64,000 nucleotides of DNA from Bacteroidota bacterium (GTDB lineage Bacteria > Bacteroidota > Bacteroidia > Chitinophagales > Chitinophagaceae): NCBI GenBank assembly GCA_018266575.1, contig JAFEAE010000014.1, forward strand, positions 62,001 to 126,000. Reading direction: 5' to 3'. Both the position numbers and the translations under genes were made by a program. The notes under the pieces were generated by a model. It did no database searches, was not told the origin of the DNA, and saw nothing but the letters and a program-made list of their open reading frames with translations. Below, one piece after another: positions 17,172 through 25,696 of the stretch (position 1 is its first letter; the number at the start of each line of letters is the position of its first letter).

Positions 17172-17533
17172 GGTTCAGTTGGAATTATACTTTTAATAAT
17201 AAAGTCAGATGCTTTTTTTGCTTCATCGGGTGTTAGAATAATCTGATCGGAAAACATCTCTCCGGTTCGCATAAATTGAAAAGCAATTTTGAAACGTTCA
17301 CAAAACCCACGTTTTTTAGGTTTGCCATAACTAAACATTGCTAAATAGAAATCTTGTCTCACTTGTTTTGTCAAGTCTTTATTGGTATAAATCGCCCCGT
17401 CAAAAGACATTTTCAATAAATGCGAGCCACAATTACATTCAATGATTTCAGAACCTTCAATTTCTTTTTCATCAATCACGTAGTTGCCGCTGCCTGAACC
17501 GCCATAAATAGAATCATAAAATTTTCGTATCAT
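17168..17533 (-). CDS. Phage accessory protein, unknown
   Basis: A 121-residue protein beginning MIRKFYDSIYGGSGSGNYVID. The ATG at 17533 is chosen over a TTG two codons upstream. It contains the Cys pair IECNCGSHLL and a later FCERFKIAF, so a small metal site is possible but incomplete. The start of the following gene overlaps its end by four bases (ATGA-type coupling). Function unknown. Confidence 0.6.
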   Translation of the reverse strand: MIRKFYDSIYGGSGSGNYVIDEKEIEGSEIIECNCGSHLLKMSFDGAIYTNKDLTKQVRQDFYLAMFSYGKPKKRGFCERFKIAFQFMRTGEMFSDQIILTPDEAKKASDFIIKSIIPTEP

Positions 17534-17551
17534 AACCAATAGGTTGTTTTA

Positions 17552-17815
17552 TTATTTTGATAGTTGTTGTTGAATTTGATTAATATCCCGTCCTTCAAAA
17601 TGGCAATCCCAACAACAATTATTTTCTTCTTCTATATCCATCATTAAAGGACATCCACAATAGTTGCATTGCTTAGTTTTCTTTTTTCGTTTTGGTCTGG
17701 TCAAAAATTCAACTAACACTTCTTTTTCTGCTTCATTGAGATTGTCTTTTATTAACTTAATAATATAATCCAAATCAATGCAAACCCGTTCTTCCGGTGT
17801 TAATTGCTTACTCAT
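17552..17815 (-). CDS. Small zinc-ribbon phage protein
   Basis: An 87-residue protein with a helical N-terminal half (ERVCIDLDYIIKLIKDNLNEAE) and, after a basic stretch (RPKRKKKTKQ), a probable zinc ribbon: CNYCGCPLM and CCWDCHFEG, two CxxC knuckles. It may bind DNA or another protein. Its ATG overlaps the stop of the preceding gene (ATGA). No family name is given. Confidence 0.65.
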   Translation of the reverse strand: MSKQLTPEERVCIDLDYIIKLIKDNLNEAEKEVLVEFLTRPKRKKKTKQCNYCGCPLMMDIEEENNCCWDCHFEGRDINQIQQQLSK

Positions 17816-18102
17816 GGGTGTGGGGGTTTAGAGGTTTGCATAAATGGTTTTGAAATATTCCATGCCTGTTCAATTGCAACAGAAGCAAAAAGCAATTCAG
17901 CAGCCGCGTCGTCAAGTTCATCCGCTAATTTTTTTCTTCCGTTGGCTCTATCCTTGGCTGCGTCAAGAGTTATCTTATCGCATAAATGTTCAAAAAACTC
18001 GGATAATGCTTCATAATGCAAATCTCCAATCATTTCAGCGAGAACTTTCATGTCTGAAACTCCAGCTACTTCTTTTTTATGTTTATTGCAATCCGGTGTC
18101 AT
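17812..18102 (-). CDS. Small helical phage protein
   Basis: A 96-residue all-helical protein (DMKVLAEMIGDLHYEALSEFFEHL, AKDRANGRKKLADELDDAAAELL). It resembles small accessory helical proteins that act as partners or inhibitors, but I recognise no family. It overlaps the zinc-ribbon gene by four bases, which implies coupling. Confidence 0.55.
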   Translation of the reverse strand: MTPDCNKHKKEVAGVSDMKVLAEMIGDLHYEALSEFFEHLCDKITLDAAKDRANGRKKLADELDDAAAELLFASVAIEQAWNISKPFMQTSKPPHP

Positions 18103-18132
18103 AGTGTATCTGCTTTTAGTGGTGAAGGGTTG

Positions 18133-18408
18133 TTAGCTATTAAGAACGTTTTCAATAAAATAATCGTAGTGCTGTTCAATTGATTTTTCGCAATATTCAA
18201 TATTGGTCAATCCATTTCGTAAATAGTGAGCAAACTGAACCGATATTTCTGATGGAGTATGCGTTTGAGATCGGCTGAACATTATAATATCATCTTGGCT
18301 ACATTTTGGGCAACTATCTGTTTCTAATCCTATTATAATTTGAAATTTAGTCCCCTTCCATCCACAATTATTACAGCAAGCAGTAAATTTTTTCTTTTTC
18401 ATATTCAT
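18133..18408 (-). CDS. Small zinc-ribbon phage protein
   Basis: A 91-residue protein whose N-terminal half is a zinc ribbon: CCNNCGWKG and, after 15 residues, CPKCSQDD. The C-terminal half is helical (SVQFAHYLRNGLTNIEYCEKS). Many phage proteins of this type contact RNA polymerase or nucleic acid, but nothing in the sequence settles that. It overlaps the upstream gene by four bases. Confidence 0.65.
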   Translation of the reverse strand: MNMKKKKFTACCNNCGWKGTKFQIIIGLETDSCPKCSQDDIIMFSRSQTHTPSEISVQFAHYLRNGLTNIEYCEKSIEQHYDYFIENVLNS

Positions 18409-18746
18409 TCTCCTTTTAAATTTGATTGGTTGTATGAGGAAAGGGCTTGCTCTGCGATTCCTTTTAGTTGTAAAAAATTATGTCTAAAAATATAAAGCCT
18501 CTCTGTGCATGTATCGCCGGTAGCGTTATCTGAAAAATCCGCAATTTCTTCCAAAGCATTTTTTAAATTCATTGAACGCATGGCTTCAGAGGTTAATCCC
18601 ATTTTTATTCCTGCATGAACATTTAGGGAGATGTGATTTTCGCTCAGGCATAAATATTCAAACGAATTATTAAAAGCCTTTTCAATTATATATTCAGCTT
18701 CCTGCTCAATTCTTTTTAAAGTTTCTTCCGGTAGTTGATTAGTCAT
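18405..18746 (-). CDS. Small phage protein, unknown
   Basis: A 113-residue helical protein with segments PEETLKRIEQEAEYIIEKAF and ALEEIADFSDNATGD, and a C-terminal helix RHNFLQLKGIAEQALSS. It overlaps both neighbours by a few bases. No known family is recognised. Helical content and gene context suggest a regulatory partner protein. Confidence 0.55.
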   Translation of the reverse strand: MTNQLPEETLKRIEQEAEYIIEKAFNNSFEYLCLSENHISLNVHAGIKMGLTSEAMRSMNLKNALEEIADFSDNATGDTCTERLYIFRHNFLQLKGIAEQALSSYNQSNLKGE

Positions 18747-19263
18747 GGCTTGTTTGTTGTTTTTGAGTGAACTCTACAAATTTTGTTTCGGTTTTGCAAT
18801 AAAGAGGATGTTTTGGTGAACCATTTTTATTGATGTGAAGTGCCTTTGCTTGTTTGAAATATCCAGATATTCCTTCGGCTCTGGTTTTCACAACTTCAAA
18901 ATTTCCCCATGCAAAAACAATTTCCTTACATCTTTTTGCTGTCTGCAAAAGAAAATTCATGTTTTGCAAATCTTCTGATTCGTGTTGTTTTGTATTATAA
19001 AATTCATCAAGTACATCCGGATTGGTTGACACCAATGGGAAACAATTCATCATATAAACGCCGCCAAACCCGTTATGTTTCGCAATTGATATAACCCGTC
19101 TTATTGTTGGGTCATTATCACTTTCATTAGCAGTTGAAGGATTTAGACCTATGAACATAACAAGAGGCTTAGATTCATCCCAAATGCGCCACAAAGCATA
19201 TCTGTATTTTCTGTCTTCAGAAAAATGCGCACCTGATTTTGTATTTTCAAAAAGTTCATTCAT
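18739..19263 (-). CDS. DUF1643 family protein
   Basis: A 174-residue protein that matches the DUF1643 pattern: a YRYALWRIWDES start, then MFIGLNPSTANESDNDPTI, with GGVYMMNCFPLVSTNPDVL after it. The family is common in phages and mobile elements, and its members have a conserved GLNPSTA-D motif. Its biochemical function is not established, though nucleic-acid or nucleotide-related roles have been suggested. The gene overlaps neighbours on both sides. The family call is strong and the function is open. Confidence 0.85.
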   Translation of the reverse strand: MNELFENTKSGAHFSEDRKYRYALWRIWDESKPLVMFIGLNPSTANESDNDPTIRRVISIAKHNGFGGVYMMNCFPLVSTNPDVLDEFYNTKQHESEDLQNMNFLLQTAKRCKEIVFAWGNFEVVKTRAEGISGYFKQAKALHINKNGSPKHPLYCKTETKFVEFTQKQQTSHD

Positions 19264-19582
19264 ACTTATCCCAGTTATTTAATATCTTCTCTAATAGCTT
19301 TATGCGGGGAAGGAGTTCGCCTTCTGGAAATAAAAATCCATTGTATTTTTCGGTATTCCCAAATGAGCCAAAATATTTTACAATATCATTCCATTCTTCT
19401 TGCGAACAATTCCATTCAAAAAATAAGGCGTTATAAGCATCACAAAGCCCGTATGATAACTCATGAATGTCAACTTCTTTATCCCACAATTCATCAATTC
19501 CACTCAACCACACTAAATAATAAGTTGAATGAAGGATTTCTATTTTCTCTTTGGTTACAAAACTTGGTCGTGGATGGGTCAT
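19256..19582 (-). CDS. Small phage protein, unknown
   Basis: A 108-residue protein with many aromatic residues (YYLVWLSGIDELWDKEVDIHEL, FFEWNCSQEEWNDIVKYF). The pattern GIDELWDKEVDIHELSYG suggests a compact helical fold. It overlaps the next gene by eight bases and the previous gene by four. No family is recognised. Confidence 0.55.
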   Translation of the reverse strand: MTHPRPSFVTKEKIEILHSTYYLVWLSGIDELWDKEVDIHELSYGLCDAYNALFFEWNCSQEEWNDIVKYFGSFGNTEKYNGFLFPEGELLPRIKLLEKILNNWDKYE

Positions 19583-19812
19583 GGTTTAAGATTTTTGATT
19601 TTCTTAATAGTTGTTTTATTAACTATCTTGTATCTCTGTCCATCAATATCAGATTCCTGTGAAAGTGTCAATGTTGCTGCATTTGATTTTACGGTTTCCT
19701 TTCCGATAACACAAACAAAATATTGGCATAACTTTGCGGGGTTTTGACGCATCATTTCAAGCAACATTTTTTCAATCAATTCATCTATTTTTTCTTGGCT
19801 TAATTCAGTCAT
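19579..19812 (-). CDS. Small phage protein, unknown
   Basis: A 77-residue protein (MTELSQEKIDELIEKMLLEMM...). The N-terminal half is helical, and the C-terminal part is basic (GQRYKIVNKTTIKKIKNLKP). It lies between the DUF5131 gene and small accessory genes. No function can be read from it. Confidence 0.5.
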   Translation of the reverse strand: MTELSQEKIDELIEKMLLEMMRQNPAKLCQYFVCVIGKETVKSNAATLTLSQESDIDGQRYKIVNKTTIKKIKNLKP

Positions 19813-19857
19813 AATTTTTAATTTTTCAAACAGTAGATAATACCTTCCTTCTCTTTT

Positions 19858-20643
<786 letters not shown>

Positions 20644-20654
20644 TTTTTTATTTT

Positions 20655-21677
20655 TTACATTAAGTACCCATTGATAGGGGTTAGTGATTCGTATTCCTGA
20701 ATTGATTTAAAAATTTGTAAAGTAACTTTCGGAACTATGGCATTTCCATATCCTTTGATAGATTCGTTTCGGTGTTTAGAAAAGGTAATTCCGTCCAATC
20801 GGGAGGAAAGCCCATCATTTCGGCTACAAAGCGGGGATTGAGTTGGGAAGTCTTGCCAACAACTCCCATATCCAAAATCGCTCCCGGCACGGATCCTCTT
20901 CCTATCTGTGAAATTGGAAATGTCGAATTCTTTCCGTCTTGACTTGTCGGAGTCGGTAATAATCCCTGATTCAACATTGTTGATAATGTCGCCCCTCTTT
21001 TCTGTGCTTTCCAACTGCTCAAACCTTCTTGCATCAGGTCCGCTGCTTTGCCTTGGTTGTTCTCTGATGCTCTCGGCGTTGGCAGCATCCCCATCACCAA
21101 TGCCCGTGATAAGGTTACTGAGTGCATTGAGCCTTCTTTTACTTGTGTTGATTTCATTTTCCCCGTTGCCTGTGATGCATCCATTGCCGTTGCAGTAGGC
21201 AACAAACCAAATTCTATCTCTCCGGTGCGGAGCGTTGACGGCGCAAGCTGGAAGTACATACGGGAAAATTTCGTACCCCGCAGCTTCCAAATCAGTTTGC
21301 ACTTCGTCGAATACCAATCCTCCCGACCAATTAATAAGGCCGAAAACATTTTCGCCCACGACCCAACGCGGTTGAATTTCTCTAATTGCTCTAAGCATTT
21401 CCGGCCACAAGTGGCGTTCATCTTCTTTACCTTTTCGTTTTCCTGCGAGGCTGTATGGTTGACATGGGAAACCTCCGGTAATGATGTCAATGTTTCCTCT
21501 GTGAATAGTGAAGTCTGTTGTTTTAATGTCTTCATAACTTATAGCTTCGGGCCAGTAATATTTTAAAACTTTTTTACAAAAAGGGTTTATCTCACAATGA
21601 AAAACATTATTCCATCCCATCCATTCAGAAGCAAGATCAAAACCGCCGATACCCGAGAATAAAGAACCATGATTCAT
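20655..21677 (-). CDS. Phage DNA (cytosine-5) methyltransferase
   Basis: A 340-residue C5 methyltransferase. Motifs: SAM-binding FSGIGGF (7-13), catalytic PCQ (71-73, with C72), ENV (109-111), HRRDR (151-155) and C-terminal GYGNAIVP (309-316). The region 160-300 is a low-complexity, charged target-recognition segment (NGENEINTSKRRLN, then SGPDARRFEQLESTEKRGD). It transfers methyl groups to cytosine at C5. Phage versions protect DNA from host restriction. No cognate nuclease is next to it. The gene encloses another long ORF in the +1 frame. Its start overlaps the preceding stop by four bases. Confidence 0.9.
   Translation of the reverse strand: MNHGSLFSGIGGFDLASEWMGWNNVFHCEINPFCKKVLKYYWPEAISYEDIKTTDFTIHRGNIDIITGGFPCQPYSLAGKRKGKEDERHLWPEMLRAIREIQPRWVVGENVFGLINWSGGLVFDEVQTDLEAAGYEIFPYVLPACAVNAPHRRDRIWFVAYCNGNGCITGNGENEINTSKRRLNALSNLITGIGDGDAANAESIREQPRQSSGPDARRFEQLESTEKRGDIINNVESGIITDSDKSRRKEFDISNFTDRKRIRAGSDFGYGSCWQDFPTQSPLCSRNDGLSSRLDGITFSKHRNESIKGYGNAIVPKVTLQIFKSIQEYESLTPINGYLM
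20735..21535 (-). CDS. Overprinted gene nested inside the cytosine methyltransferase gene
   Basis: A 266-codon ORF lies entirely within the methyltransferase gene, on the same strand, in the +1 frame. Its protein is not random. It has a block GSWAKMFSALLIGREDWYS (58-76), a block FSRMYFQLAPSTLRTGE (90-106), three spaced LLPT/MLPT motifs (111-114, 150-153, 192-195) and a C-terminal LNPRFVAEMMGFPPDW (232-247). These blocks recur in phage proteins that I know from similar contexts, usually nested in C5 methyltransferases. It likely acts with the methyltransferase. A known reaction is not established. The start at 21535 lies inside the parent gene and is not confirmed. Confidence 0.7.
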   Translation of the reverse strand: MKTLKQQTSLFTEETLTSLPEVSHVNHTASQENEKVKKMNATCGRKCLEQLEKFNRVGSWAKMFSALLIGREDWYSTKCKLIWKLRGTKFSRMYFQLAPSTLRTGEIEFGLLPTATAMDASQATGKMKSTQVKEGSMHSVTLSRALVMGMLPTPRASENNQGKAADLMQEGLSSWKAQKRGATLSTMLNQGLLPTPTSQDGKNSTFPISQIGRGSVPGAILDMGVVGKTSQLNPRFVAEMMGFPPDWTELPFLNTETNLSKDMEMP

Positions 21678-21964
21678 AAATAATAATTCATAACCATTAA
21701 TGCCTTGTAGAATTGAACCTGAGTTTTTATGTCTGCAGGAATTCCTTTCAAAAATTCTTTAGCCTCATTTTTTAATTCCTGCTTCAGGCCCGGATCAAGT
21801 TTTTCAATTGCTGAAATTCTTTTTTCAAATATCAAATGCGAATAACATTCTAATATGCAAAATCTAACTGCCTCTGAATAAATAAATACTTCTATATAAC
21901 TTTTTGAATCTTTACAAAATCTTGTAGCAACATTTTTTGCATATTCTTCTTCAAAGTTTTTCAT
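21674..21964 (-). CDS. Small phage protein, unknown
   Basis: A 96-residue helical protein (MKNFEEEYAKNVATRFCKDS...). Its end overlaps the start of the methyltransferase gene by four bases and its start overlaps the stop of the upstream gene by four, giving a tight three-gene chain. No domain is recognised. Confidence 0.55.
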   Translation of the reverse strand: MKNFEEEYAKNVATRFCKDSKSYIEVFIYSEAVRFCILECYSHLIFEKRISAIEKLDPGLKQELKNEAKEFLKGIPADIKTQVQFYKALMVMNYYL

Positions 21965-22752
21965 GCAAATTCTTTTTGGATATCATAGGTTTCACAAAGC
22001 CAGTTATATAGATAAAGCTGCTTGCAGATCCGGTTTATTTTATCGATCTCTGTTTTTGATGTTACCACCCCTTTTTCAAGCATATCTTTAAAATCATAAA
22101 TATATTTTCTACTTGCTTCCGAATTATCAAAATTTTCAATTAGCGAATTAAGCCTTAGCTTGCCGGCTTCTCGTAAAAATTCATAGCGCCGCATTTGTGT
22201 AACATGAAACTTTTTTTTGCGCACCAGGAAATCATAAAGCGATACCGGCATCCATTTCCAATCCCACTTTTCTTTTTCTATATTTTGCTTTGTGTTTATC
22301 AGCCAGTCAATCATTGATTTGTCTGATAAGTCCTCCTTTTGCTCAATTAATTTTTTTTCAACAATCTGTTCTTCCAGGTTGCTTAATTCCCTTCGCTTTG
22401 TTAAGTACGGTTGCACGGCCTGATCGATAAGTGATAAATTCATCATCTTTCCCCAGTCCTGAATTTCTGTTCCGAAGTTTCGCATTGCATACTCGATTTC
22501 TTCAGAAGTCATTTTTGAATATTTTTCCTCAATCGTTTTTGTAAGCTGATCAATCAAAACATTTTTCAATTCTGCTTCAGGTATTATCCATCCGGTTATT
22601 GCATGAATCCTGACAAGTAAAGCCTTTGCGGTTCTTAACCTGTCCACTCCTATCATGTCGCAAAATCTTTTTCCGGCATATTTCAGCTCAATGATCTTTC
22701 TTTCTTCAGGTTGTAATTCCAGCATCCTCTTTGATCTCGTTGATAAGTTCAT
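21961..22752 (-). CDS. Phage replication-module protein, unknown
   Basis: A 263-residue protein starting MNLSTRSKRMLELQPEERKI at the chosen ATG (22752), preceded by AGGGG. Alternative starts at 22833 or 22725 are possible. All overlap the upstream gene. The sequence is helical and charged, with the segment FCDMIGVDRLRTAKALLVRIHAITGW near the N-terminus. It follows the replisome organiser and may be a helicase loader, but no Walker motif is seen. A replication accessory role is inferred from position only. Confidence 0.55.
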   Translation of the reverse strand: MNLSTRSKRMLELQPEERKIIELKYAGKRFCDMIGVDRLRTAKALLVRIHAITGWIIPEAELKNVLIDQLTKTIEEKYSKMTSEEIEYAMRNFGTEIQDWGKMMNLSLIDQAVQPYLTKRRELSNLEEQIVEKKLIEQKEDLSDKSMIDWLINTKQNIEKEKWDWKWMPVSLYDFLVRKKKFHVTQMRRYEFLREAGKLRLNSLIENFDNSEASRKYIYDFKDMLEKGVVTSKTEIDKINRICKQLYLYNWLCETYDIQKEFA

Positions 22753-23554
22753 AGGCCCCTGCTGATTTACCTGAATGTCGTTGACTGTTTTGTTTAGATG
22801 AAGTTCCATAAGTCTTAATTCCATTTTTTTCAATGTTTGCTATTTCCTGAATTTTGAATTTCACCAGGTCGGATAAGGATTTTGAAACCATGTGAGGCGT
22901 TGAAGCGATTATTTGCGCATAGGTTCGGAATTTTTGTTTGATAAGGTTTAGATCGTTTTCTGACAGATTGTTGAAATTTGGCTTTATTCCTGCCTGCTGG
23001 CAAATGAATTCGGCGAACTTTCGGTAAGCCGGGTAATCAGTTTCGTGCTTTGTGTAGTTTTTGTTTTCGGAAATAAAAATTTCTTCAAGCTGGTAAACGA
23101 TCGATTCTTTTTTTGCAGAAAGGTTTTCAGACTTTCCAAAGTCTTCTTCTTTTTCCTTTTCTTTATCTTCTTCTTTTTCTTCAAGACTATGTATAGTCTT
23201 TGTATAGTCTATCCATAGTCTATGTTTTTTTAATTCTGAAATATATTTTTGATGCGGCTTGTTCTTTAAATTTTCTTCTTTTAAAATTCCATACTGGTAA
23301 AAACAAAAATTTTTGATCCACCATTTTTTGCCGTCGCGGAATATTTTTATTTGTGATTCAAATTTTTCTTTCAATTTTTCAATTGATAATTCCAGGTCAA
23401 GCAATTCGCAAACAAATTCAACATCTTCTTCCCATACTCCAACACTATCACATGCGTCTAAAATGAAAAGCCAGAAAAGTTTTTCATCTTTTGAAAGTTT
23501 CCTAAACCATTTATTTTTTACCCACTTTTCAGTATCCGTAAAGCGCTTGGCCAT
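22706..23554 (-). CDS. Phage replisome organiser-like protein
   Basis: A 282-residue protein. The N-terminal 95 residues (MAKRFTDTEKWVKNKWFRKL, then SKDEKLFWLFILDACDSVGVWE) form a winged-helix-like domain common in phage replication initiators. Next comes a highly charged linker with many Lys and Glu repeats (EEKEEDKEKEKEEDFGK), then a helical C-terminal domain. Such proteins bind the phage origin and load helicase. No origin repeats were seen in the gene. It is preceded by a 160-base gap with a terminator-like hairpin. Confidence 0.65.
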   Translation of the reverse strand: MAKRFTDTEKWVKNKWFRKLSKDEKLFWLFILDACDSVGVWEEDVEFVCELLDLELSIEKLKEKFESQIKIFRDGKKWWIKNFCFYQYGILKEENLKNKPHQKYISELKKHRLWIDYTKTIHSLEEKEEDKEKEKEEDFGKSENLSAKKESIVYQLEEIFISENKNYTKHETDYPAYRKFAEFICQQAGIKPNFNNLSENDLNLIKQKFRTYAQIIASTPHMVSKSLSDLVKFKIQEIANIEKNGIKTYGTSSKQNSQRHSGKSAGAYELINEIKEDAGITT

Positions 23555-23596
23555 TTTAGTTTCTCAATTTTTGCTTTAAAAGAATATCGGGACCGG

Positions 23597-23672
23597 ATTA
23601 AAAAAGAGGCGGCTGAAGCAAAAAACATATTCAATCCACCATTGTTAATAAAATTGTTTAATTTGCCGCCCC
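23597..23672 (-). terminator. Terminator-like hairpin downstream of HTH gene
   Basis: On the minus strand, GGCGGC (23665-23670 complement) pairs with GCCGCC (23608-23613 complement), enclosing a 51-base AT-rich loop, and is followed by TCTTTTTTAATCC. The structure ends the transcript that includes the 23716-23961 gene or attenuates transcription into the replication gene. The large loop lowers confidence. Confidence 0.5.
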
Positions 23673-23715
23673 TTCCTGTTTGATTTTGGTTTATTTCATA
23701 ATACCTCCTTTTTAT

Positions 23716-23961
23716 TTATGGGAATGTTTTTAAATATTCCCGTTCATCGAAAAACTCTTTATTGTATTCAACTTTTTTTCTTGTCTTTCTAACGCTGGCT
23801 TTTTTCATCTTGATAGTCAACCCATGATTTTTTGCTATTGAGTAAATAGTATTGGCTGGCCGGTTTAATCTTATTGCGATTTGCTCTGCCGTCAATCCTG
23901 GATGTTCTCTGATGAATTCAACCGCCTGTAGTGCTTTACTTGTTTGTTCGTGAGTTGGCAT
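23716..23961 (-). CDS. Small helix-turn-helix protein
   Basis: An 81-residue protein with a clear winged HTH pattern: ALQAVEFIREHPGLTAEQIA, then IRLNRPANTIYSIAKNHGL. The C-terminal part is basic (KKASVRKTRKKVEYNKE). It may regulate replication genes or bind the origin. The following intergenic stretch carries a terminator-like hairpin. Confidence 0.75.
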   Translation of the reverse strand: MPTHEQTSKALQAVEFIREHPGLTAEQIAIRLNRPANTIYSIAKNHGLTIKMKKASVRKTRKKVEYNKEFFDEREYLKTFP

Positions 23962-23967
23962 GGTTAT

Positions 23968-24306
23968 TTATATTACTTCCCATAGCGTTGCATTTGCACA
24001 ATGGGCCTTTGGGTTAACTACTTGAATAGTTCCTATTTTTCTGATCAATCCTGCTTTAAACGCTCTTACAATTATTCCCCCGAAAGCGCGATCATGCGCA
24101 GGTTTTTCAATCATATCTTCAAGGTTAGATGCGATCCTGAAATCCTCAGTCTTAAATCTGAAACCTTTTGATTTGGTAGATAACCACCATTGTAAAAGCC
24201 GGTAGCATCTTTCATTCCAACCAGGATTAACCTGTTCAGCATGATCACTGGATTTCTTTATTCCTGCATCACGAGCCTGTATTGCATCGAGGATTGATAA
24301 TTGCAT
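23968..24306 (-). CDS. Phage winged-helix-like protein
   Basis: A 112-residue protein beginning MQLSILDAIQARDAGIKKSS and continuing DHAEQVNPGWNERCYRLLQW. The C-terminal part has GIIVRAFKAGLIRKIGTIQV and WEVI. This pattern (ILDAIQARDAGI ... RAFKAGLI) occurs in small proteins of replication modules of many phages, and I interpret it as a DNA-binding domain. It overlaps no neighbour but is spaced by only three bases from the preceding gene. Confidence 0.65.
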   Translation of the reverse strand: MQLSILDAIQARDAGIKKSSDHAEQVNPGWNERCYRLLQWWLSTKSKGFRFKTEDFRIASNLEDMIEKPAHDRAFGGIIVRAFKAGLIRKIGTIQVVNPKAHCANATLWEVI

Positions 24307-24309
24307 GGG

Positions 24310-25035
24310 TTATACGTTGATAATTACAAAGTCGCTGGTGAAGTCTTTTAATTCTTCGTTGAAGATGATTTCCTTTTGCGTTTCGATCAATTCGTGTAAC
24401 TCTGTTGATTCAAACCAGAAACGGGCACCGCCGTCCGTAACATCAAGGCATATTTCTACCCGGAAGCGTTGGGCTTCTTTTCCTTTGAAAATTGGAATGA
24501 GCAAAATAAATTCAGTCGGGATGTTGGTGTTAACGGTTTTATTATATGCTGCGTTTTTGTTGCCGCGTAAATCGCTTTCCTGTTTAAGATCGGTTGCTGT
24601 TTGTGCTGTGAATGCCTGATAAGATTTTAATAGCTCCGCATGTTTTTCTGAATTGTCAAAAGCAAGTTTGTTGAAGCGGATAATTTTTATCAATTCATCT
24701 CGGGTAAATGTTTTTGGCTGGTTGATGTGAAAAGTTGCCAGCTCGTCAGAAACTTCAAGCGATCCTTTTATCTCTGCTCCGAATTTATTTTCAGGATCAA
24801 GTTTTAAAACAATTGTCATTTTGTTTTTGTCAACAATAATGATTGATCTTTTCGTATCAACATTTTGCAATGAATAACCATCTGCGTTATATCGTTTGCT
24901 CAAAAATGTTTTTACCGTGTTGATGTCGCCGGAAATATTTATTTTTTCCGGTAATGATAATTCAAGCGCTTTGCCATCCCGGATAATAATTTCATTTCCG
25001 TTGACCTGTTCAATTTTTAAATTGATGTTTTGCAT
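24310..25035 (-). CDS. Phage protein, weakly DUF2303/YfdQ-like
   Basis: A 241-residue protein with alternating strands and helices. The C-terminal half reads IPTEFILLIPIFKGKEAQ then RFRVEICLDVTDGGARFWF, a pattern somewhat like DUF2303 (YfdQ) proteins of enterobacterial prophages. Function is unknown in that family as well. It overlaps the upstream coiled-coil gene by one base. The comparison is from memory and weak. Confidence 0.5.
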   Translation of the reverse strand: MQNINLKIEQVNGNEIIIRDGKALELSLPEKINISGDINTVKTFLSKRYNADGYSLQNVDTKRSIIIVDKNKMTIVLKLDPENKFGAEIKGSLEVSDELATFHINQPKTFTRDELIKIIRFNKLAFDNSEKHAELLKSYQAFTAQTATDLKQESDLRGNKNAAYNKTVNTNIPTEFILLIPIFKGKEAQRFRVEICLDVTDGGARFWFESTELHELIETQKEIIFNEELKDFTSDFVIINV

Positions 25036-25454
25036 TAATTGGCAGTTTTAGAAATGGAGAATAGTTTTTGCTGTTTTTCTTCGGGGCGAAGCCTGCGTGA
25101 AGCAATCATTTCACCGGATTCATCGTACGTTTCCATCATTCCCTCTTCATGGTTTGCCATGTGGTAAAGAATTCCTGAAACTTCTGATTGCCTGGTTTTG
25201 ATTTCGCGGAGGATAAATTTGTTTTGCTTCACCAGCGGATCAATTTTACTCTTAAATTCTGCCATTGCTTCTTTCTTTTCTTCTTCGAGTTCACCGAGTT
25301 GAATTGCATTATCCGTTACCTGTTCCCGGCGCTGGTCGAGTTCGTCAGGCGTTAACTGCTTTAAGTATTTTGTAGCTTCTCTTGAATCGCAGTTTTCTTC
25401 AAGAATCCGCTTTCTTTCTTCTGCCGATAATTCAGGCATGAAAATTTTTGACAT
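25035..25454 (-). CDS. Charged phage protein, unknown
   Basis: A 139-residue, highly charged helical protein (PELSAEERKRILEENCDSRE, then TDNAIQLGELEEEKKEAMAE). Strong coiled-coil tendency over residues 40-100. The C-terminal end includes ASRRLRPEEKQQKLFSIS. It lies with replication genes and overlaps the next gene by one base. No family is recognised. Confidence 0.55.
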   Translation of the reverse strand: MSKIFMPELSAEERKRILEENCDSREATKYLKQLTPDELDQRREQVTDNAIQLGELEEEKKEAMAEFKSKIDPLVKQNKFILREIKTRQSEVSGILYHMANHEEGMMETYDESGEMIASRRLRPEEKQQKLFSISKTAN

Positions 25455-25479
25455 TAGATTTATTTTGAAAGGTGAATAA

Positions 25480-25680
25480 TCAGGATTTTATTTTAGGCTT
25501 TCCGAAAACACGGTCAACTACTTCAGCTTTATGAAGGTTTCCGAATTCATCAACATAGAAATCTGTTTCAAAAAGTTTCTTTGTTCCAACGATCACCGGG
25601 CAGGTATTTCTTTTCCGGTCGGCATGGAATTCAAAATGACCGCCGCTTTTAGAGTTGTTTCTGTGATGTGTTTTGTACAT
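25480..25680 (-). CDS. Small basic phage protein
   Basis: A 66-residue basic protein beginning MYKTHHRNNSKSGGHFEFHADR. The ATG at 25680 is preferred to an upstream start that would overlap the adenine methyltransferase gene in another frame. The sequence KLFETDFYVDEFGNLHKAEVV suggests a small beta domain. No family is recognised. Confidence 0.5.
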   Translation of the reverse strand: MYKTHHRNNSKSGGHFEFHADRKRNTCPVIVGTKKLFETDFYVDEFGNLHKAEVVDRVFGKPKIKS

Positions 25681-25696
25681 TGAGAGTTTTTTATTG

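Noticed and set aside
20908..21566. Plus-strand frames opposite the cytosine methyltransferase gene
   Set aside because: They are shadows of a region already constrained in two minus-strand frames. Translations show no recognisable pattern.
22984..23184. 66-codon minus-strand frame in the replication gene
   Set aside because: It is a Lys-rich alternate frame of the charged linker of the replisome organiser.
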